This document shows, piece by piece, positions 44,350 to 56,287 of a stretch of 64,000 nt of DNA (its first letter is position 1; each line of letters opens with the position of its first letter). This stretch comes from Rubrivivax sp. A210 (GTDB taxonomy: Bacteria > Pseudomonadota > Gammaproteobacteria > Burkholderiales > Burkholderiaceae_C). Under the pieces are notes generated by a model that was given only the letters and a program-made list of their open reading frames with translations, searched no databases and was not told where the DNA came from. The stretch lies in NCBI RefSeq assembly GCF_904426505.1, contig NZ_CAJGBN010000001.1, forward strand, positions 62,001 to 126,000. Reading direction: 5' to 3'. The translations under genes and the position numbers were made by a program.

Positions 44350-45624
44350 TCAGCGCGCCTGCATCACATCGAGCGTGCTCACGGCGCCGGCGCGGTTGCC
44401 CCAGGACCGGCGGATGTGGCTCAGCACATCGGCCATCTCGGCATCGCCCATGAACTGCGGCGGCATGCTGTAGGGCCGCGGCTGGGCCGCGGTGGCGGGC
44501 GCGAAGCCGCCGTGCAGCAGCACCTGCACCAGGTTGGCCACGCCGGTCTGCAGCACCGTGGGGTTGGCGGCCAGCGGCGGGTAGATGCCGGCCACGCCTT
44601 CGCCTTGGGTGCCGTGGCAATCGGCACAGCGGTCGTCGTAGAGCCTGGCGCCGCGAACAAGGGCCGCTGCCGTGGCTGGATCGGTTGGCTCGTCCGCTGC
44701 GGGCTGGGTGGTGGCCTGCGGCGGCAACGATTGCAGATACACGGCCACGGCCTCCAGGTCGGCGTCGCGCCAGTGCTGGGTGCTGCGCACCACGACCTCG
44801 GCCATGGGCCCGAGCGCGCTGCCCTGGTCGGTCTGGCCGGTCTTCAGCAGTTCGACCAGGCGCCGCGCCTCGTCGGCACCCGGCTGCGCCGGATGCAGGC
44901 TGGGCGCGTACCAGGGCTGGCCGGGGAGGGTGCCGCCGCCCAGGCCATCGCCGCTGCCGCCCAGCGCATTGCGTGGCGCATGGCAGGCGCCGCAATGGCC
45001 CAGGCCTTGCACGAGGTAGGCGCCGCGGTTCCAGGCCGCCGGCCGCGCCGGGTCGTCCACATGCACAGCCGGCCGGAAGAAGAGCCAGCGCCAGGCCCTC
45101 TGCGCCCAGGCGCTGCCATAGGGAAAGCGCAGCTCGTGGGGCCGCTGGGCCTGCGCCACGGCGGGCAGGCTTTTCAGATAGGCCCAGAGCGCGTCGCTGT
45201 CGGCGCGGCTGATCCGCGTCGTGCTGGTGAAGGGGAAGGCCGGCAAGAGCAGGCGGCCGTCGCGCGAGCGGCCCAGGTGCAGGGCCTGCCAGAAGTCGTC
45301 GGCCGACCAGCGGCCCAGGCCGGTGGCGTCGTCGGGCGTCAGGTTGCCGCTGTAGACGGTGCCGAAGGGCGTGACGATGGCACGGGCGCCGGCATAGGCC
45401 GCGCCGCTGCGCGCCGTGTGGCATCCGGCGCAATTGCCCAGCAGCGCCAGGTAGGCGCCGTGGGCGACCGTGGCGGGATCGGTGGCCGCGGGGCCCGGGG
45501 TTGGCGCCTCGACGTCGGCGGCCTCCTTGCTGCAGGCGGCGAGACCCAGGGCCATCGTGGCACAGGCCGAAGCCAGCACCCCGACCCACCCGCTTGCGCG
45601 CGGCGATGGGTGCCGGCTTCTCAC
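44350..45624 (-). CDS. Triheme c-type cytochrome
   Basis: 424 residues. N-terminal signal with a lipobox-like LAAC (Cys about 31). Three CxxCH heme sites: NCAGCH (about 65), HCGACH (about 210) and RCADCH (about 333), each followed by a Met-bearing segment, so three cytochrome c domains in series. This is the layout of the cytochrome subunit of membrane-bound alcohol, aldehyde or gluconate dehydrogenases. It should sit at the periplasmic face of the inner membrane and pass electrons to oxidases. It overlaps the preceding diheme gene by 4 nt and ends the box operon, convergent with the multicopper oxidase gene. Confidence 0.9.
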   Translation of the reverse strand: MRSRHPSPRASGWVGVLASACATMALGLAACSKEAADVEAPTPGPAATDPATVAHGAYLALLGNCAGCHTARSGAAYAGARAIVTPFGTVYSGNLTPDDATGLGRWSADDFWQALHLGRSRDGRLLLPAFPFTSTTRISRADSDALWAYLKSLPAVAQAQRPHELRFPYGSAWAQRAWRWLFFRPAVHVDDPARPAAWNRGAYLVQGLGHCGACHAPRNALGGSGDGLGGGTLPGQPWYAPSLHPAQPGADEARRLVELLKTGQTDQGSALGPMAEVVVRSTQHWRDADLEAVAVYLQSLPPQATTQPAADEPTDPATAAALVRGARLYDDRCADCHGTQGEGVAGIYPPLAANPTVLQTGVANLVQVLLHGGFAPATAAQPRPYSMPPQFMGDAEMADVLSHIRRSWGNRAGAVSTLDVMQAR

Positions 45625-46334
45625 GGTGCGGCCACGCTGCCGCAGCGCAAGGGCAGGGAGGTGGATGCGGCCGCCGGCTTGCCTCTTGGCTCAGCCGGCG
45701 GCGGCAGGTTCGCGATCCAGTCGGCAATGGCGGCGATCTCCACCTCCTCCAGCCGCCGTGCCACCTGGGCCATGCAATCCGGCGCCGTTGCCTGGCGCAG
45801 GCCGGCGCGCCAGGCGCCGAGCTGGGCCACGAGGTAGCCGCGCGGCAGGCCCGGCAGGCCGGGGATATCGGCGCCGTCGCCGGCCAGTTCAGCACCGTGG
45901 CAGGCGGTGCAGGCCGGCAGGCTGCGCGCCTTGTCGCCGGCCGTGGCCAGGGCCTGGCCACGCCGCGAGGCCTCGGCCGCAATCAGCTTTGCAGGCGGTT
46001 GCGGCACGCGGCGCGCCGGCAGCGTGGCAAAGTGGTCGGCCAGGGCCGCGAGGTAGTCGTCGGAGAGGAATTCCATCAGCCCGGCCATGATCGCGTGGCG
46101 GCGCCGGCCGTCGCGAAAGGCCAGCATCTGGCGCTTCAGGTAGATGGCGGGCTTGCCGGCCAGGGCGGGCACGAAGCCCTGGGGCATCTCGCGGTCCTGC
46201 GGCGCATGGCAGGCGGTGCAGGCGGCGGCGCGCTGGGCCAGGGTGTCGGGAACGGCCGGCGCAGCCATGGCGGTGCCGGTCAAGCCCAGCAGGGCGACGA
46301 CGGCGCTACGGAGTGACTTCAGGCCACCATGCAT
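45621..46334 (-). CDS. Diheme c-type cytochrome (c4-like)
   Basis: 237 residues: signal peptide (cleavage near AMAAPA) and two cytochrome c domains with ACTACHAPQDREMPQG and ACTACHGAELAGDG; each has a later Met candidate (RRHAIMAGL; DCMAQVARRL). Two-domain c4-type cytochromes shuttle electrons in the periplasm. It begins 3 nt after the boxA stop, so it is on the box transcript. Confidence 0.9.
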   Translation of the reverse strand: MHGGLKSLRSAVVALLGLTGTAMAAPAVPDTLAQRAAACTACHAPQDREMPQGFVPALAGKPAIYLKRQMLAFRDGRRRHAIMAGLMEFLSDDYLAALADHFATLPARRVPQPPAKLIAAEASRRGQALATAGDKARSLPACTACHGAELAGDGADIPGLPGLPRGYLVAQLGAWRAGLRQATAPDCMAQVARRLEEVEIAAIADWIANLPPPAEPRGKPAAASTSLPLRCGSVAAP

Positions 46335-46337
46335 CGA

Positions 46338-47623
46338 TCAATAAGTCTCCAGGTGCAGCCGCCCATCGTGCTTGAGTGTGGCGGCCGTCTCGTCCCAGTC
46401 CAGCCCGGCCTGCTGCGCGATGTCGCGCAGTGCCAGCAGCACGCCTTCCTCCATGGCCTGCAGGCCGCACACGAAGAAGCAGGCGTCGGGGTCGGCCAGC
46501 AGGCGGGCGAGGTCGGCGGCGCGCTCGCGCATCGCGTCCTGCACATGGCGCTTGGGCTGGCCGGGCGTGCGGCTGAAGGCGAAGTTGATGTCGATGAAAT
46601 CCTTGGGCAGCTTCTGCAGCGGGCCGAAATAAGGCAGTTCCTGCTGCGTGCGCGCGCCGAAGAAGAGCATCAGCTTGCCGCCCTCGAACTTGCCCGTTTG
46701 CCGCAGGCGCCGCCGCCATTCCGTCATCGCCCGCATTGGCGCGCTGCCGGTGCCGGTGCAGATCATCACGATATGGCTCTTCGGATGGTTGGGCATCAGG
46801 AAGCTGGTGCCGAAGGGGCCCATCACCTGCACCGTGTCGCCCACCAACAGGTCGCAGAGGTAGTTGCTGGCCACGCCGCGCACCGGCCGACCCTGGTGGT
46901 CCTCGAGCACGCGCTTGATGGTCAGCGAGAGGTTGTTGTAGCCCGGCCGCTCGCCGTTGCGGGGGCTGGCTACCGAGTACTGGCGCGCGTGGTGGGGCCG
47001 GCCTTGTTCGTCCAGCCCCGGCGGCAGGATGGCGATGGACTGGCCTTCGAGCAGCGGGAAAGGCGTGTGGCCGAAGTCCAGCACCAGGTGGTGGGTGTCG
47101 TAATCGGTGCCGGCCTCGGTGACGCGCACATTGCCGGTGACGGTGGCGGCCAGGCTCTTGCGCGCGGCCTTGGGCCCGTAGAGCTGCACATAGGGGTGGG
47201 CGGCCGACCACGGTGGCAGATGTGCGCCGTAGTGCGCCGCCTTGAAGGGCTGCTCGGCCGTTGCCGATGCAGTGGGCGGTATCGGCGTGGCCACCGCTGC
47301 AAGTCCTGCGGCCTCGGCCAGCGCCTGTTCACCCAGCTCGGCCGGCAGCTCGTCCCAGCCCAGCTGCTCCTGCAACCCCCAGGCGCGCGAGCGCGGCACC
47401 TGGCGCCAGCTGTCGATGGCGCCGGTGGGGCAGGGCGAGATGCAGGCCATGCACAGGTCGCAGCGGGTGGCGTCGACCACGTAGTTGCGCTCGTCGTGGC
47501 TGATGGCCTGCACCGGGCAGACCGACTCGCAGGTGTTGCAGCGTATGCAGATCTCGGGGTCGATCAGGTGCTGCCTGATGACGGCGGCTGCGGTGTCCGG
47601 TGCGTCCATCCTCTTCTCAGTCA

Positions 47624-47624
<1 letters not shown>
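46338..47624 (-). CDS. boxA: BoxA, reductase component of benzoyl-CoA 2,3-epoxidase
   Basis: 428 residues from the ATG at 47624, which overlaps the boxB stop by one base. Two [4Fe-4S] motifs ([12 protein letters not shown] about 26-37; [12 protein letters not shown] about 56-67) precede a linker. A ferredoxin-NADP reductase module follows: FAD site [12 protein letters not shown] site [14 protein letters not shown], and the C-terminal [11 protein letters not shown]...LHLETY. BoxA transfers electrons from NADPH to the BoxB epoxidase, which adds O2 to benzoyl-CoA. Cytoplasmic. High confidence from both domain order and gene context. Confidence 0.96.
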
Positions 47625-49051
<1,427 letters not shown>

Positions 49052-49073
49052 GGGGTGTTCCTGCGGTGTGTGC

Positions 49074-50732
<1,659 letters not shown>

Positions 50733-50782
50733 GGGTTCTCCGGATGCGGCAGTAAAGTGCTCTTGTTGTCTTCAGTTTCGGC

Positions 50783-50812
50783 ACTGTAAGACATGCACTA
50801 TGCTGCAATCAA
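50783..50812 (-). promoter_or_regulatory. boxC promoter with BoxR-type operator in the spacer
   Basis: Minus strand: -35 TTGATT (50807-50812), 18-nt spacer, -10 TACAGT (50783-50788). The spacer overlaps TGCA-N6-TGCA (50794-50807). TGCA-type repeats are, as I recall, the operators described for BzdR/BoxR regulators; binding there would block RNA polymerase until benzoyl-CoA relieves it. Confidence 0.7.
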
Positions 50813-50839
50813 GCGCTATCTTTCCTGTGTAGAGCGGGC

Positions 50840-51808
50840 TTACCCGGGTAGGCCCAGCGCCTTGCCCACCTGTTCACGCAGCGCGGCGTAGGTGGCTGGC
50901 AGCGGCGCGGCGCTGGTGTCGAGGCGGAATTCGGCCTTGGCGTAAAAGGCGGCCCGACCGGCCAGGATGGCCTTGAGGTCTGCCAGCGCCTCGCGATTGC
51001 CCGCCATCGGGCGCAAGTCACCCTGGGCCATCACGCGCCGCATGTGGTCTTCGGGGTCGGCCTGCAGCCACACCGTGGTGCAGTGGGCCAGCAGCAGGTT
51101 GAAGGTGGCGGGGTCGGAGACCAGGCCGCCCGGGGTGGCGATCACCGCCTCAGGGTAGATCTGGATCGCCTCTTCCATCGCGCGCCGCTCGTAGCGGCGG
51201 TAGGCATTCTGGCCGTAGAGATTCTGGATCTCGTTGATCGAGCAGCCGGCAAACTTCTCGATCTCGCGGCTGAGTTCGACGAACGGAAAACCGAGGTCAG
51301 CCGCCAGCATCTGGCCCAGGGTGGACTTGCCGGCGCCGCGCAGCCCCACCAGGGCAACGCGGGCGCTGCGCTGTGAGAGGCCGCGGCCGTGGGCGCCGCC
51401 GGTGCCCAGCAGCTCGCCCACGGCCTCGCGCACGCGGCGCAGCGTGGCCTCGTCGCGGTTCTCGAGCAGTTCGCGCAGCAGCAGCCATTCGGGTGAGCGC
51501 GTCGTGGCGTCGCCCAGCAACTCGGCCAGTGTGCATTTGAGGGCCCGCGACACCTGCAGCAGCACCAGCACCGAGGCATTGCCGACGCCGTATTCCAGAT
51601 TGGCCAGGTGGCGCTCCGACACCTCGGCGGCGGCCGAGAGTGCCTTGCGCGTCATGCCGCGGCGCGAACGCAGGGCGCGCACGCGCTCGCCCAGGCCGAC
51701 GAGGAAGGGGTGCTTGGCAGCTGGATCGGTGCCGGCGTCGGCGGCACCGTTCTCGTCCCGCGTCTGCCGGTGGGTTGGCGCCGGTGATTGCAATATATTG
51801 CTTGACAT
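50840..51808 (-). CDS. boxR: BoxR, benzoyl-CoA-responsive transcriptional repressor
   Basis: 322 residues. N-terminal HTH_XRE domain (about 38-95: GERVRALRSRRGMTRKALSAAAEVSERHLANLEYGVGNASV). A shikimate-kinase-like domain follows (about 148-320) with P-loop GLRGAGKST and ATPGGLVSDPATFNLLL. This fusion is diagnostic of the BzdR/BoxR family, where the kinase-like domain binds benzoyl-CoA. The ATG at 51808 makes codons 3-6 overlap the GCAATATATTGC palindrome and puts the start codon over the -35 of the divergent gene, so autoregulation is likely. Confidence 0.95.
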   Translation of the reverse strand: MSSNILQSPAPTHRQTRDENGAADAGTDPAAKHPFLVGLGERVRALRSRRGMTRKALSAAAEVSERHLANLEYGVGNASVLVLLQVSRALKCTLAELLGDATTRSPEWLLLRELLENRDEATLRRVREAVGELLGTGGAHGRGLSQRSARVALVGLRGAGKSTLGQMLAADLGFPFVELSREIEKFAGCSINEIQNLYGQNAYRRYERRAMEEAIQIYPEAVIATPGGLVSDPATFNLLLAHCTTVWLQADPEDHMRRVMAQGDLRPMAGNREALADLKAILAGRAAFYAKAEFRLDTSAAPLPATYAALREQVGKALGLPG

Positions 51809-51830
51809 GCGAATCAGGCATCAATAAATT
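51789..51830 (+). promoter_or_regulatory. Benzoate-CoA ligase promoter and boxR/bclA operator
   Basis: Plus strand: -35 TTGACA (51802-51807), 17-nt spacer, -10 TAAATT (51825-51830), a near-consensus sigma-70 promoter. Just upstream and touching the -35 is TGCA-ATATAT-TGCT (51789-51802), which contains the perfect 12-bp palindrome GCAATATATTGC (51790-51801). A single TGCA recurs at 51848-51851. Confidence 0.75.
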
Positions 51831-51918
51831 TCATCAACGCACAATACTGCAAGTGCCGACCGGCGGCAAGACAGAGGCCCGCACACAGGGCCCTCAGCCA
51901 CCACGGATGGAGACAGGC

Positions 51919-53508
51919 ATGACCGACCCCACGCTGAGCGCCGAGGTGAGCGCGCCTCCAGAGCGCTTCAACTTCGCCCAGCACCTGCTTGCCCGCAATG
52001 CCGGCCGCGCCGCCAAGGCCGCCTTCATCGACGACCAGGGCAGCCTGAGCTATGGCGAGCTGGAAGATCGCGTGCGCCGCCTGGCCACCGGCCTGCGCGC
52101 GCTGGGCCTCAAGCGCGAGGAGCGCGTGCTGTTGCTGATGCTGGACGGCAACGACTGGCCGGTGAGCTTTCTGGGCGCCATGTATGCCGGCCTGGTGCCG
52201 GTGGCGGTGAACACCTTGCTCACCGCCGACGACTACGCCTACATGCTGGAACATGCGCGCGCCCAGGCGGTGCTGGTCTCCGGGGCCCTGCTGCCGGCGC
52301 TGACGGCGGCGATGACACGCTCCGACCACGAGGTGACCAAGGTCATCGTCTCGCGCCCGCAGGCGCCGCTGCATCCGGCCGAAGTCGAATTCGAGGCCTT
52401 CCTCGATGCCCACGCGCCGGCGCCGCGGCCCGCCGCCACCAGCCCCGACGACCCCGGCTTCTGGCTGTACTCCTCGGGCTCCACCGGCCGCCCCAAAGGC
52501 ACGGTACACACGCACGCCAGCCCCTACTGGACGGCCGAGCTGTACGGCAGCCGCGTACTGGCCCTGCGCGAGGGCGATGTCTGCTTCTCGGCGGCCAAGC
52601 TCTTCTTCGCCTACGGCCTGGGCAATGCGCTGAGCTTTCCGCTGAGCGTGGGCGCGACCACGCTGCTGATGGCCGAGCGGCCCACGCCCGATGCCGTCTT
52701 CCTGCGCTGGCAGGGTGGCGTCGGCGGGGTGAGCCCCACGGTCTTCTACGGCGCCCCCACCGGCTTTGCCGGCATGCTGGCCAGCCCGCGGCTGCCGGCG
52801 CGCGGCGCGCTGGCGCTGCGCCTGGTGTCTTCGGCCGGCGAGGCCTTGCCGGCCGAACTGGGCGAGCGCTTCAAGGCGCACTTTGGCGTCGACATCGTCG
52901 ACGGCATCGGTTCCACCGAGATGCTGCACATCTTCCTGTCCAACTGGCCCGAGCGCGTGCGCTATGGCAGCACCGGCTGGCCGGTGCCGGGCTATGCCAT
53001 AGAACTTCGCGGCGAAGACGGCGCGGCCGTGGCCGACGGTGACATCGGCGATCTCTACATCCAGGGGCCGAGCGCCGCACTGATGTACTGGGGCAACCGC
53101 GCCAAGACGCGCGAGACCTTCCAGGGCGGCTGGACCAAGAGCGGCGACAAGTACGTCCGCAACGCCGACGGCAGCTACACCTACTGCGGGCGCAGCGACG
53201 ACATGCTCAAGGTCGGCGGCGTCTACGTCAGTCCCTTCGAGGTCGAGGCCACCCTGGTGCAGCACCCGGCCGTGCTCGAGGCCGCCGTGGTGGGCCGGGC
53301 CGACGCCGACGGCCTGGTCAAGACCCGGGCCTTTGTGGTGCTCAAGCCCGGCGCCAGTGCCGATGAGGCCGAGCTGAAGGCCTTCGTCAAGGACCGCATC
53401 GCGCCCTTCAAGTACCCGCGCTCGATCGAGTTCCTGGCCGATCTGCCGAAGACGGCCACCGGCAAGATCCAGCGCTTCAAGCTGCGCGAACGAGACAGCG
53501 GCAGCTGA
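51919..53508 (+). CDS. bclA: Benzoate-CoA ligase
   Basis: 529 residues from the ATG at 51919 with GGAG upstream; an in-frame ATG at 51907 is less well placed. Class I adenylate-forming enzyme: P-loop YSSGSTGRPKGTVHTHASPYWT, A5 motif GIGSTEMLHIFLSN, hinge YCGRSDDMLKVGGVYVSPFEVE and catalytic Lys in TATGKIQRFKLRE. The GSTEMLHIF and PFEVE forms fit benzoate-CoA ligases. It activates benzoate (possibly 2-aminobenzoate or fluorobenzoates) to the CoA ester for BoxAB. It starts the divergent plus-strand operon. Confidence 0.95.
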   Translation: MTDPTLSAEVSAPPERFNFAQHLLARNAGRAAKAAFIDDQGSLSYGELEDRVRRLATGLRALGLKREERVLLLMLDGNDWPVSFLGAMYAGLVPVAVNTLLTADDYAYMLEHARAQAVLVSGALLPALTAAMTRSDHEVTKVIVSRPQAPLHPAEVEFEAFLDAHAPAPRPAATSPDDPGFWLYSSGSTGRPKGTVHTHASPYWTAELYGSRVLALREGDVCFSAAKLFFAYGLGNALSFPLSVGATTLLMAERPTPDAVFLRWQGGVGGVSPTVFYGAPTGFAGMLASPRLPARGALALRLVSSAGEALPAELGERFKAHFGVDIVDGIGSTEMLHIFLSNWPERVRYGSTGWPVPGYAIELRGEDGAAVADGDIGDLYIQGPSAALMYWGNRAKTRETFQGGWTKSGDKYVRNADGSYTYCGRSDDMLKVGGVYVSPFEVEATLVQHPAVLEAAVVGRADADGLVKTRAFVVLKPGASADEAELKAFVKDRIAPFKYPRSIEFLADLPKTATGKIQRFKLRERDSGS

Positions 53509-53509
53509 A

Positions 53510-54319
53510 ATGGCCGTCGACTTCGTTGGCATCGCCTGGCGCGGTCGCCCGGTCAACATCGAGCACGAATGGATTGCGCCCGAGCGCCGCGCTGCGCCGC
53601 TCTTCGTCTTTCTGCACGAGGGCCTGGGGTCGCTGGCGATGTGGAAGGAGTTTCCGGCCCGGCTTTGCGAGGCCCTGGGCTGCCGCGGCCTGGTCTATTC
53701 ACGCCCCGGCTATGGCCGCTCGACGCCGCGCGCCGCCGAAGAGGCCTGGGACATCGACTTCCTGCACCGCCAGGCCGATGAGGTGTTGCCGGCCCTGCTG
53801 CAGGCGCTCGCCATCGATGCGGCTGCCGAACCCCCCTGGCTGCTGGGCCACAGCGACGGCGGCTCCATTGCGCTGCTGCATGCAGCCCGCCATGCCGTGG
53901 CCGGCGTGGTGGTGCTGGCGCCGCACATCATGGTCGAGGACTTGTCGCTGGCCAGCATCGAGCTGGCACGCCAGGCCTATCTGCAGACCGACCTGCGCCA
54001 GCGCCTGGCCCGCTACCACGACGATCCCGATTCGGCCTTCTGGGGCTGGAACCGCATCTGGCTGCACCCGCCCTTCAGGCACTGGTCGATCGAGGACGAG
54101 ATTGCCGCCATCACCTGCCCGTTGCTGGCCGTGCAGGGCTTGGACGACGAGTACGGCACGCTCGCGCAGGTCCGCGGCATCGCGCGCCGCCTGCCGCAGA
54201 CGCGGCTGCTGGAACTGGCGCACTGCGGCCATTCGCCCCAGCGTGACCAGGAGCAGGCGCTGATCGCGGCCATCATCGCCTTCCACCGCGACCACCCCCC
54301 TACACCCGACGGGGCCTGA
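53510..54319 (+). CDS. Alpha/beta hydrolase of the box cluster
   Basis: 269 residues, alpha/beta-hydrolase fold: oxyanion FLHEGLGSLAMWKEFPARL, nucleophile elbow GHSDGGSI, acid QGLDDEYGT and His in LAHCGHSPQRDQ. Members of this subgroup are regularly encoded with box genes, and a thioesterase role (release of CoA from dead-end benzoyl-CoA analogues) has been suggested. The ATG is 2 nt after the ligase stop. Confidence 0.88.
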   Translation: MAVDFVGIAWRGRPVNIEHEWIAPERRAAPLFVFLHEGLGSLAMWKEFPARLCEALGCRGLVYSRPGYGRSTPRAAEEAWDIDFLHRQADEVLPALLQALAIDAAAEPPWLLGHSDGGSIALLHAARHAVAGVVVLAPHIMVEDLSLASIELARQAYLQTDLRQRLARYHDDPDSAFWGWNRIWLHPPFRHWSIEDEIAAITCPLLAVQGLDDEYGTLAQVRGIARRLPQTRLLELAHCGHSPQRDQEQALIAAIIAFHRDHPPTPDGA

Positions 54320-54402
54320 AGACCGCCACCGCGGCCGCGCCACAATGCGCGCCTTCCGCCGGGCACCCGTCACCGCCGGCCGCCGCCACAGAGAACTTTC
54401 CC

Positions 54403-55284
54403 TTGGACCTCGCCACCTTCCTCATCCAGTGCCTGAACGCGCTGCAGTACGGGCTGCTGCTGTTTCTGGTGGCCTCGGGGCTGACGCTGATCTTCGGCAT
54501 CATGGGCGTCATCAACCTGGCGCACGGCAGCTTCTACATGATCGGCGCCTACATGGCCTATGCGCTGTCACCGCTGGTGGCCACGCGCCTGGGCGGCGGT
54601 TTCTTCGTCATGCTGGCCCTGGGCCTGGTGCTGGCCGTGCTGCTGGGCTATCTGCTCGAATGGGCCTTCTACAGCTTTCTCTACGAGCGCGAGCACCTGC
54701 AGCAGGTGCTGATGACCTATGGCCTGATCCTGGTCTTCGAGGAACTGCGCAGCCTGCTCGTCGGTGACGATGTGCACGGCGTCAAGGCGCCGGAATGGCT
54801 GTCGGGCTCGCTGCCGCTGGGCGAGATGATGAGCTACCCGGTCTACCGCCTCTTCATCTCGGCGGTGTGCGTCGTGCTGGCGCTGGGCATGTACTTCGTG
54901 TTCACGCGCACGCGGCTGGGCATGATGATCCGCGCCGGCAGCAGCAACCGCGAGATGGTGCAGAGCCTGGGTGTCGACATCCAGTTCCTCTACCGCGTCG
55001 TCTTTGCCGCCGGCGTGGCGCTGGCGGCCCTGGCCGGCATGGTGGCGGCGCCGGTGAGCAGCGTCTACCCGGGCATGGGCAACGGCGTGCTCATCATCTG
55101 CTTCGTCGTGGTGGTGATCGGCGGCATAGGCTCGATACGTGGCGCCCTGGTGGCGGCGCTGCTGATCGGCCTGGTCGACACCTTCGGCAAGGTGCTGCTG
55201 CCGCAGGCGGCCGGCGTGCTGGTCTATGTGCTGATGGCGCTGATCCTGCTGTGGCGGCCGGACGGCCTCTTCAAGGCGGCCTGA
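54403..55284 (+). CDS. LIV-type ABC transporter permease (LivH type), putative benzoate uptake
   Basis: 293 residues from TTG 54403, the only start that keeps the first TM helix (FLIQCLNALQYGLLLFLVASGLTLIFGIMGVINLAHGSFYMIGAY). About eight TM helices and the LivH motif GGIGSIRGALVAALLIGLVDTFGKVLLP. HAAT-family inner-membrane permease. Location between ligase and the other transporter genes suggests uptake of benzoate or a related aromatic acid. Confidence 0.92.
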   Translation: MDLATFLIQCLNALQYGLLLFLVASGLTLIFGIMGVINLAHGSFYMIGAYMAYALSPLVATRLGGGFFVMLALGLVLAVLLGYLLEWAFYSFLYEREHLQQVLMTYGLILVFEELRSLLVGDDVHGVKAPEWLSGSLPLGEMMSYPVYRLFISAVCVVLALGMYFVFTRTRLGMMIRAGSSNREMVQSLGVDIQFLYRVVFAAGVALAALAGMVAAPVSSVYPGMGNGVLIICFVVVVIGGIGSIRGALVAALLIGLVDTFGKVLLPQAAGVLVYVLMALILLWRPDGLFKAA

Positions 55285-55288
55285 GGTC

Positions 55289-56287
55289 ATGGGCCGCGTC
55301 TCAGCCTCCAAGCTCGCCTTCGTCGCCGCAGCCTTTGCGCTCCTGGCGGCCTACCCGCTGGTGGCGGGCAGCTTCGGCATCGACCTGGTGAGCAAGATCA
55401 TGGTCTTTGCGATCTTCGCCCTCAGCCTCGAATTGCTGGTGGGCGGCGTCGGCCTGGTCTGCTTCGGCCAGGCCGCCTTCTTCGGCATCGGCGCCTATGC
55501 GGCCGTGCTGCTCTCGCCGGCCGACGGGCCGGCCGGCCTGGCCTGGCTGCTGCCGGCGGCGGTGGGCGCGGCGGCGCTGTATGCGCTGGCGGTGGGCGCG
55601 CTCTCGCTGCGCACGCGCGGCGTGTACTTCATCATGGTCACGCTGGCCTTTGCGCAGATGGCCTATTACGTGGTGCACGACACGCCGCTGGGCGGCGGCA
55701 CCGATGGCATCTACCTCACGGCCAAGCCGGTGCTGGGGCGCTGGCTCGATCTTGATCGCCCGCTCGTGCTGTATGCCTTCACGCTGGCCGCATTGGTGGT
55801 GGTGTTCGGCTTCCTGGCCCTGCTGTCACGCTCACGCTTCGGGCGGGCGCTGGCCGGCATACGCGCCAGCGAACAGCGCATGCGCGCCACCGGCTTTGCC
55901 ACCTACCCCTACAAGCTGGCCGCCTTCACGATTTCGGGCGCCATCGCCGGCCTGGCCGGCTTTCTGTTCGCGGTGAAGGATGGCTTCGTCAATCCGGAGC
56001 TGATGAGCTGGCACTTCAGCGGCGCGGTGCTGATCATGATCATCCTGGGCGGCATCGGCCATCTGCGCGGTGCGCTGGTCGGCGCCTTCGCCTTTGCGCT
56101 GCTGCAGGAATTCTTCAAGTCCGAGGCAGTGTTCGGTGCCTTTGCCAAGCACTGGCAGCTGGGCCTGGGCCTTTCCATCATCGCCAGTGTGGCCCTGCTG
56201 CCCCGCGGCCTGGTGGGCCTGCCCGGGCAGTGGCGCGAGCGCCGCGAACGCACTGCAGGTCGCGCCGAGGCGGAGGATCAGCCGTGA
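55289..56287 (+). CDS. LIV-type ABC transporter permease (LivM type)
   Basis: 332 residues, about ten TM helices. LivM motifs: ALSLELLVGGVGLVCFGQAAFFGIGAYAAVLL, TRGVYFIMVTLAFAQMAYYVV and GAVLIMIILGGIGHLRGALVGAF. Pairs with the preceding permease. The stop overlaps the start of the next gene by 4 nt (GTGA). Confidence 0.93.
   Translation: MGRVSASKLAFVAAAFALLAAYPLVAGSFGIDLVSKIMVFAIFALSLELLVGGVGLVCFGQAAFFGIGAYAAVLLSPADGPAGLAWLLPAAVGAAALYALAVGALSLRTRGVYFIMVTLAFAQMAYYVVHDTPLGGGTDGIYLTAKPVLGRWLDLDRPLVLYAFTLAALVVVFGFLALLSRSRFGRALAGIRASEQRMRATGFATYPYKLAAFTISGAIAGLAGFLFAVKDGFVNPELMSWHFSGAVLIMIILGGIGHLRGALVGAFAFALLQEFFKSEAVFGAFAKHWQLGLGLSIIASVALLPRGLVGLPGQWRERRERTAGRAEAEDQP

Noticed and set aside
37859..45982. 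A 2707-codon open frame on the minus strand across the multicopper oxidase gene
   Set aside because: It is the complement of the oxidase and cytochrome genes; high G/C suppresses stops. It has no family match and repeats of Val/Gly/Arg/His typical of antisense frames.
44350..46334. Cytochrome genes assigned to a mof-type Mn oxidation operon
   Set aside because: They are on the opposite strand to the multicopper oxidase, separated by its terminator, and are coupled to boxA; a functional link remains only a possibility.
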